Assembly: GCA_017520105.1 (NCBI GenBank)
Contig: JAFWRL010000306.1
Span: 1-10,212 of the forward strand
Origin: Fibrobacter sp.
Lineage (GTDB): Bacteria > Fibrobacterota > Fibrobacteria > Fibrobacterales > Fibrobacteraceae
Reading direction: 5' to 3'
Length of the DNA: 10,212 nucleotides
The notes beneath the pieces were generated by a model, which searched no databases, had not been told where the DNA came from, and was given only the letters and a program-made list of their open reading frames with translations. The position numbers and the translations under genes are program-made. Below, one piece after another: positions 8,231 to 10,212 of the stretch (positions within the stretch are counted from its first letter, which is position 1; each line of letters opens with the position of its first letter).

Positions 8231-8259
8231 TTGCGGCCCCGCATAAGATAAGGTATATT
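8231..8259 (+). promoter_or_regulatory. Possible promoter upstream of the first 37-bp repeat
   Basis: TTGCGG (8231-8236) and TATATT (8254-8259) are exactly 17 bases apart on the plus strand, predicting transcription from about 8266. The only thing directly downstream is the repeat at 8270-8306 and a 14-codon open frame. The -35 match is partial. Confidence 0.35.
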
Positions 8260-8269
8260 CAGAAAGTAG

Positions 8270-8306
8270 GTCTTATAGGGGCTCTTTATGGGACGAGGTA
8301 AAACAT
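8270..8306. repeat. 37-bp imperfect direct repeat, copy 1
   Basis: It matches 9017-9053 at 31 of 37 positions without gaps. The best conserved part is CTTATAGGNGCTCTTTATG. The two copies flank the toxin-antitoxin pair, starting 747 bases apart. Both copies contain an AGGNG followed six bases later by ATG, like a ribosome binding site plus start. Here the ATG opens a 14-codon frame (8288-8332). Confidence 0.7.
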
Positions 8307-8351
8307 TTTTTCGTTTGGGTTTACAGGGCTAAAAATCAATAGCACAAAAAC

Positions 8352-8383
8352 GTATTGACAAAGCAGCAATACAATTATATATT
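8352..8383 (+). promoter_or_regulatory. Toxin-antitoxin promoter with embedded inverted repeat operator
   Basis: A consensus -35 TTGACA (8355-8360) and TATATT (8378-8383) are 17 bases apart. The predicted start of transcription falls at about 8390, which is the A of the toxin ATG. A perfect 6-base inverted repeat, GTATTG (8352-8357) and CAATAC (8367-8372) with nine bases between, overlaps the -35 box and spacer. It is a natural candidate for binding by the ribbon-helix-helix antitoxin encoded downstream. Confidence 0.75.
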
Positions 8384-8389
8384 ATATTT

Positions 8390-8608
8390 ATGAACATCAC
8401 GGAACACGCACTCGATAGGATGGTTGAAAGAGGATTTACACCCGAAATGTTAGGGAAATTCATGAATTCCAGCTACCACATCGAAACGGCAAATAATGGA
8501 CGATACAAGCTCATTGGTGTCGTGGACGGTATTTCGTGGACTATCGTTGTTGAATCAGACATGTACACGGTGGTTACCGTGAGAAGATCGCACGGAGGTG
8601 AAGCATGA
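8390..8608 (+). CDS. DUF4258 domain protein, putative toxin
   Basis: This is a 72-residue protein with HALDRMVERG at 6-15, a central strand region and a closing YTVVTVRRS at 59-67, the pattern of DUF4258. Members are small proteins often paired with antitoxins and thought to share the RelE-like toxin fold. An RNase-type toxin role is inferred from family and context, and no catalytic residue can be assigned from sequence alone. There is no ribosome binding site: the bases before ATG are only A and T. The promoter places transcription start at the ATG, so a leaderless mRNA is likely. The next in-frame ATG (codon 11) has no properly spaced site either and would remove the conserved N-terminus. 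The stop overlaps the following gene in ATGA, a toxin-first order as in brnT-brnA modules. Confidence 0.8.
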   Translation: MNITEHALDRMVERGFTPEMLGKFMNSSYHIETANNGRYKLIGVVDGISWTIVVESDMYTVVTVRRSHGGEA

Positions 8609-8913
8609 CGAAGGAAGAATTCAAAAATGAACTTATGGCCGCCGGTCATGTCGTTGTGGAAAACCATCTGACACCGGACGAGCTGGAAGAAGTCGAACGC
8701 GAACTTGACGAGACCGTTGGTATTGACGATGAGCGAATGGCGGAACTCGTTGCCAGAGCTAAAACTGCGCTTTCCAAGGGCCACAAACGCATGAGGATGG
8801 TGTCGCTTAGGCTTGACGATGAAACGATTGAAAAAATGAAAGCCAAAGCTGCTGAGATGGGAATGCCGTATCAGGCAGTCGCCCGCAAGGTGTTGAAAGC
8901 GGCGTTCGCTTAA
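8605..8913 (+). CDS. Ribbon-helix-helix (CopG/BrnA-like) antitoxin
   Basis: This is a 102-residue protein with two parts. Residues 1-60 are acidic and helical (DELEEVERELDE at 25-36) and would suit toxin neutralisation. Residues 64-102 resemble the CopG-type antitoxin domain: a strand MVSLRL (65-70) that would insert in the DNA groove, a helix from about 72, a turn GMPYQ (86-90) and a last helix to 101. It is expected to bind the toxin and repress the shared promoter. ATG overlaps the toxin stop by four bases and is preceded by GGAGGT (8594-8599) five bases away, a much stronger signal than the toxin has. That would favour antitoxin excess. A terminator follows 24 bases after the stop. Confidence 0.85.
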   Translation: MTKEEFKNELMAAGHVVVENHLTPDELEEVERELDETVGIDDERMAELVARAKTALSKGHKRMRMVSLRLDDETIEKMKAKAAEMGMPYQAVARKVLKAAFA

Positions 8914-8937
8914 TAAACCAGTTTTCTAAATTTCTAT

Positions 8938-8968
8938 AGCCTGTGGCATTTTGCAATGGGCTTTTTTT
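8938..8968 (+). terminator. Terminator of the toxin-antitoxin unit
   Basis: AGCCTGTGGC and GCAATGGGCT form an imperfect stem (nine pairs including two G-U, one mismatch) around an ATTTT loop, directly followed by seven T residues. It lies 24 bases after the antitoxin stop. Confidence 0.75.
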
Positions 8969-9016
8969 GTATCCTTTTTACTTTTATTTTTGTTGTCGGT
9001 TAAATTCTGCGTATGC

Positions 9017-9053
9017 GTCTTATAGGTGCTCTTTATGAGCTGAGATGAAACAT
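9017..9053. repeat. 37-bp imperfect direct repeat, copy 2
   Basis: This is the second copy of the repeat at 8270-8306 (31 of 37 identical). The ATG that follows AGGTG here (9035-9037) meets a stop after two codons. Another ATG at 9045 opens a separate 55-codon frame (9045-9212) that runs through the GC-rich island. Confidence 0.7.
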
Positions 9054-9119
9054 CAAAAGTGGTATGTGCAAATTTTGCACATTGCTCTTTCAAAGTTTAA
9101 GCCGGCAACAATTGCTTTT

Positions 9120-9204
9120 AACGGGGCGTTGCGGGACGGCGAGCGCCCGCAGAGGGGGAGCCGAAAGACCCTTTGGGGGCTGCAGGCAGGGGGATACTTC
9201 CCCC
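9120..9204. other. GC-rich island with consecutive stem-loops
   Basis: A sharply GC-rich block lies in otherwise AT-rich intergenic DNA. Three hairpins can be drawn. Stem 1 is 9130-9151, where TGCGGG-A-CG pairs with CGCCCGCA with one bulged A and loop GCGAG. Stem 2 is 9159-9181, where AGCC pairs with GGCT, with an inner CCC/GGG and a GAAAGA bulge. Stem 3 is 9189-9204, GGGGG and CCCCC around ATACTT. Two overlapping open frames cross it (86 codons from 9064 and 55 codons from 9045), but neither has a recognised family or a good ribosome binding site. A structured RNA or a dispersed repeat element fits better than a gene. No terminator-like T-run follows the last stem. Confidence 0.45.
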
Positions 9205-9257
9205 ATCTTTAGACGAAAGAAAAAATTTCATCAAAACAAGGCTGTTTTTACAGACTT

Positions 9258-9285
9258 TCTCTCGTCTCTAGTCTCTCGTCTCTCG
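9258..9285. repeat. Heptanucleotide tandem repeat, four units
   Basis: TCTCTCG occurs four times head to tail, with one unit changed to TCTCTAG (9265-9271), followed by a partial unit TCTA. The right end overlaps an inverted repeat: TTTAGACGA at 9208-9216 and TCGTCTAAA at 9283-9291. Confidence 0.8.
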
Positions 9286-9298
9286 TCTAAAAAGCTAT

Positions 9299-9320
9299 AT
9301 GGCGCTTCTGCGAAGCGCAT
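9299..9320. other. Strong hairpin upstream of the aspS promoter
   Basis: GCGCTTC and GAAGCGC form a perfect 7-base stem with loop TGC, extended by AT/AT across one bulged G. No T-run follows on either strand, so it is not an ordinary terminator. It may belong to the repeat-rich spacer. Confidence 0.5.
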
Positions 9321-9357
9321 CTAGTACGGCTCGGCAATGCCAAAAACAAAAAAGTTT

Positions 9358-9386
9358 TTGTCACAGCTCTCGCCTTTTGCTATATT
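9358..9386 (+). promoter_or_regulatory. aspS promoter
   Basis: TTGTCA (9358-9363) and TATATT (9381-9386) are separated by 17 bases, predicting a start of transcription near 9393 and a leader of about 28 bases. An inverted repeat CAAAAA/TTTTTG (9347-9360) overlaps the start of the -35 box. Confidence 0.75.
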
Positions 9387-9420
9387 TTCCGCCGAAAAAT
9401 TATCTTCAAGGATACAACAA

Positions 9421-10212
9421 TGAAACGTACTCATAACTGCGGCCAGCTTCGCAAGGAAGATGTTGGCCAAATCGTAACTCTCGCCGGTTGGGTGGATCGC
9501 CGCCGTGACCATGGTGGTGTGATTTTCGTTGACCTCCGCGACAAGTATGGAAAGACCCAGATCGTCTTCAACCCGGACTACAATGCCGACGTGATGAAGA
9601 CCGCCGAACAGCTCCGCAACGAATACGTAATTTATGTGACCGGCAAGGTCTATGCCCGCGAAGAAGGCAATACGAACGAAAAGCTCGCCACGGGTGAAAT
9701 CGAAGTCAAAGCCGACAAGCTCGAAATCTTGAACGCCGCCCTCACCTCCCCGCTCGCTATTAACGACCCGAACGAAGAGTGCAAGGAAAACGACGACCTC
9801 CGCTTGCAGTACCGCTATTTGGACCTCCGCCGTCCGTGGATCCAGAAGAAGCTCCTCCTCAAGAGCCGCTTCCTCAAGGCCGTCTATGACTTCTTCTACG
9901 CCAACGGTTTTGAAAATATCGAAACGCCGTGCCTTTGCAAATCGACACCGGAAGGCGCACGCGACTACCTCGTGCCGTCCCGCGTGAACCCGGGCAAGTT
10001 CTACGCCCTCCCGCAGTCTCCGCAGCAGTACAAGCAGCTCTTGATGATTGCAGGCATGGACCGCTACTTCCAGATCGCCAAGTGCTTCCGCGACGAAGAC
10101 CTCCGCGCCGACCGTCAGCCGGAATTCACGCAGATCGACGTGGAAATGTCCTTCGTGGACCAGGACGACGTGATGGCGATGTTCGACAAGTTCGTGACCG
10201 AAGTTCTCGGCA
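9421..10212 (+). CDS. aspS: Aspartyl-tRNA synthetase, N-terminal part (runs off window)
   Basis: This class II synthetase charges tRNA-Asp with aspartate in the cytoplasm. The 264 residues present are under half of the roughly 590 expected, and the frame is still open at the window edge. Residues about 1-105 are the OB-fold anticodon-binding domain ([19 protein letters not shown] at 23-41). The catalytic domain then begins, with RYLDLRR at 132-138, [14 protein letters not shown] at 175-188, QSPQ at 199-202 and class II motif 2, [18 protein letters not shown], at 223-240. AAGGAT lies seven bases before ATG. Residues H31 and G83 match those of non-discriminating enzymes such as that of Pseudomonas aeruginosa, rather than the Leu and Lys of E. 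coli. Confidence 0.98.

Noticed and set aside
8044..8244. 66-codon minus-strand open frame in the spacer
   Set aside because: It has no ribosome binding site, no family resemblance and AT-rich intergenic composition, and the phased dyads lie inside it.
9258..9289. Possible CRISPR array
   Set aside because: The units are seven bases and directly adjoining with no unique spacers, so this is a simple tandem repeat.
9299..9320. Hairpin before aspS as a terminator
   Set aside because: The stem is strong, but neither side is followed by a run of T, so intrinsic termination is unlikely.
9064..9324. 86-codon plus-strand open frame
   Set aside because: It crosses the stem-loop island and the heptamer tandem repeat, has no ribosome binding site, and has a low-complexity Arg/Gly/Lys-rich translation. 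It is better explained as repeat DNA.

Overview
The window is dominated by one minus-strand operon encoding a bacterial V-type (V/A-type) ATPase. It also holds a short plus-strand toxin-antitoxin pair and the 5' half of aspS at the right edge. The gene order E - DUF2764 - A - B - D - I - K - K, a DUF2764 protein where a C subunit would be expected, and several promoters with a TATATT -10 box suggest a Fibrobacter-like bacterium of the Fibrobacterota/Bacteroidota/Chlamydiota neighbourhood. That assignment is inference from gene content and style, not a database match.

Layout. Bases 1-82 hold the operon terminator. Bases 83-7831 hold eight tightly packed minus-strand genes. Several overlap or nearly touch (I/D by 4 nt, B/A by 8 nt), so they are probably translationally coupled. 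Transcription most likely starts near 7886 from a TTGTCT-18-TATATT promoter. Two proteolipid (K) paralogues close the operon, and they differ at the ion-binding positions. No C, F or G subunit of the usual families is encoded here.

Bases 7842-8389 are AT-rich and lack a convincing gene. They contain the operon promoter, three helically phased dyads (8043-8099), a second plus-strand promoter and the first copy of a 37-bp imperfect repeat. Bases 8390-8913 encode a DUF4258-type putative toxin, whose mRNA appears leaderless, followed by an overlapping ribbon-helix-helix antitoxin with a strong ribosome binding site. An inverted repeat inside the promoter is a candidate autoregulatory operator, and a terminator follows at 8938-8968.

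Bases 8969-9357 contain the second copy of the 37-bp repeat, a GC-rich structured island (about 9120-9204), a heptanucleotide tandem repeat and a strong hairpin. This stretch looks like an accessory or repeat-derived intergenic region rather than a gene. At 9358-9386 a TTGTCA-17-TATATT promoter drives aspS (9421 to the window end). The aspS product carries the His/Gly pair expected of a non-discriminating aspartyl-tRNA synthetase.

How the genes work together. A and B form the catalytic head, D the rotor shaft and E the peripheral stalk. I and the K ring form the membrane ion channel, and the DUF2764 protein is the best local candidate for the missing shaft-to-ring connector. The toxin-antitoxin pair and the repeats around it form a separate cassette between two housekeeping loci.
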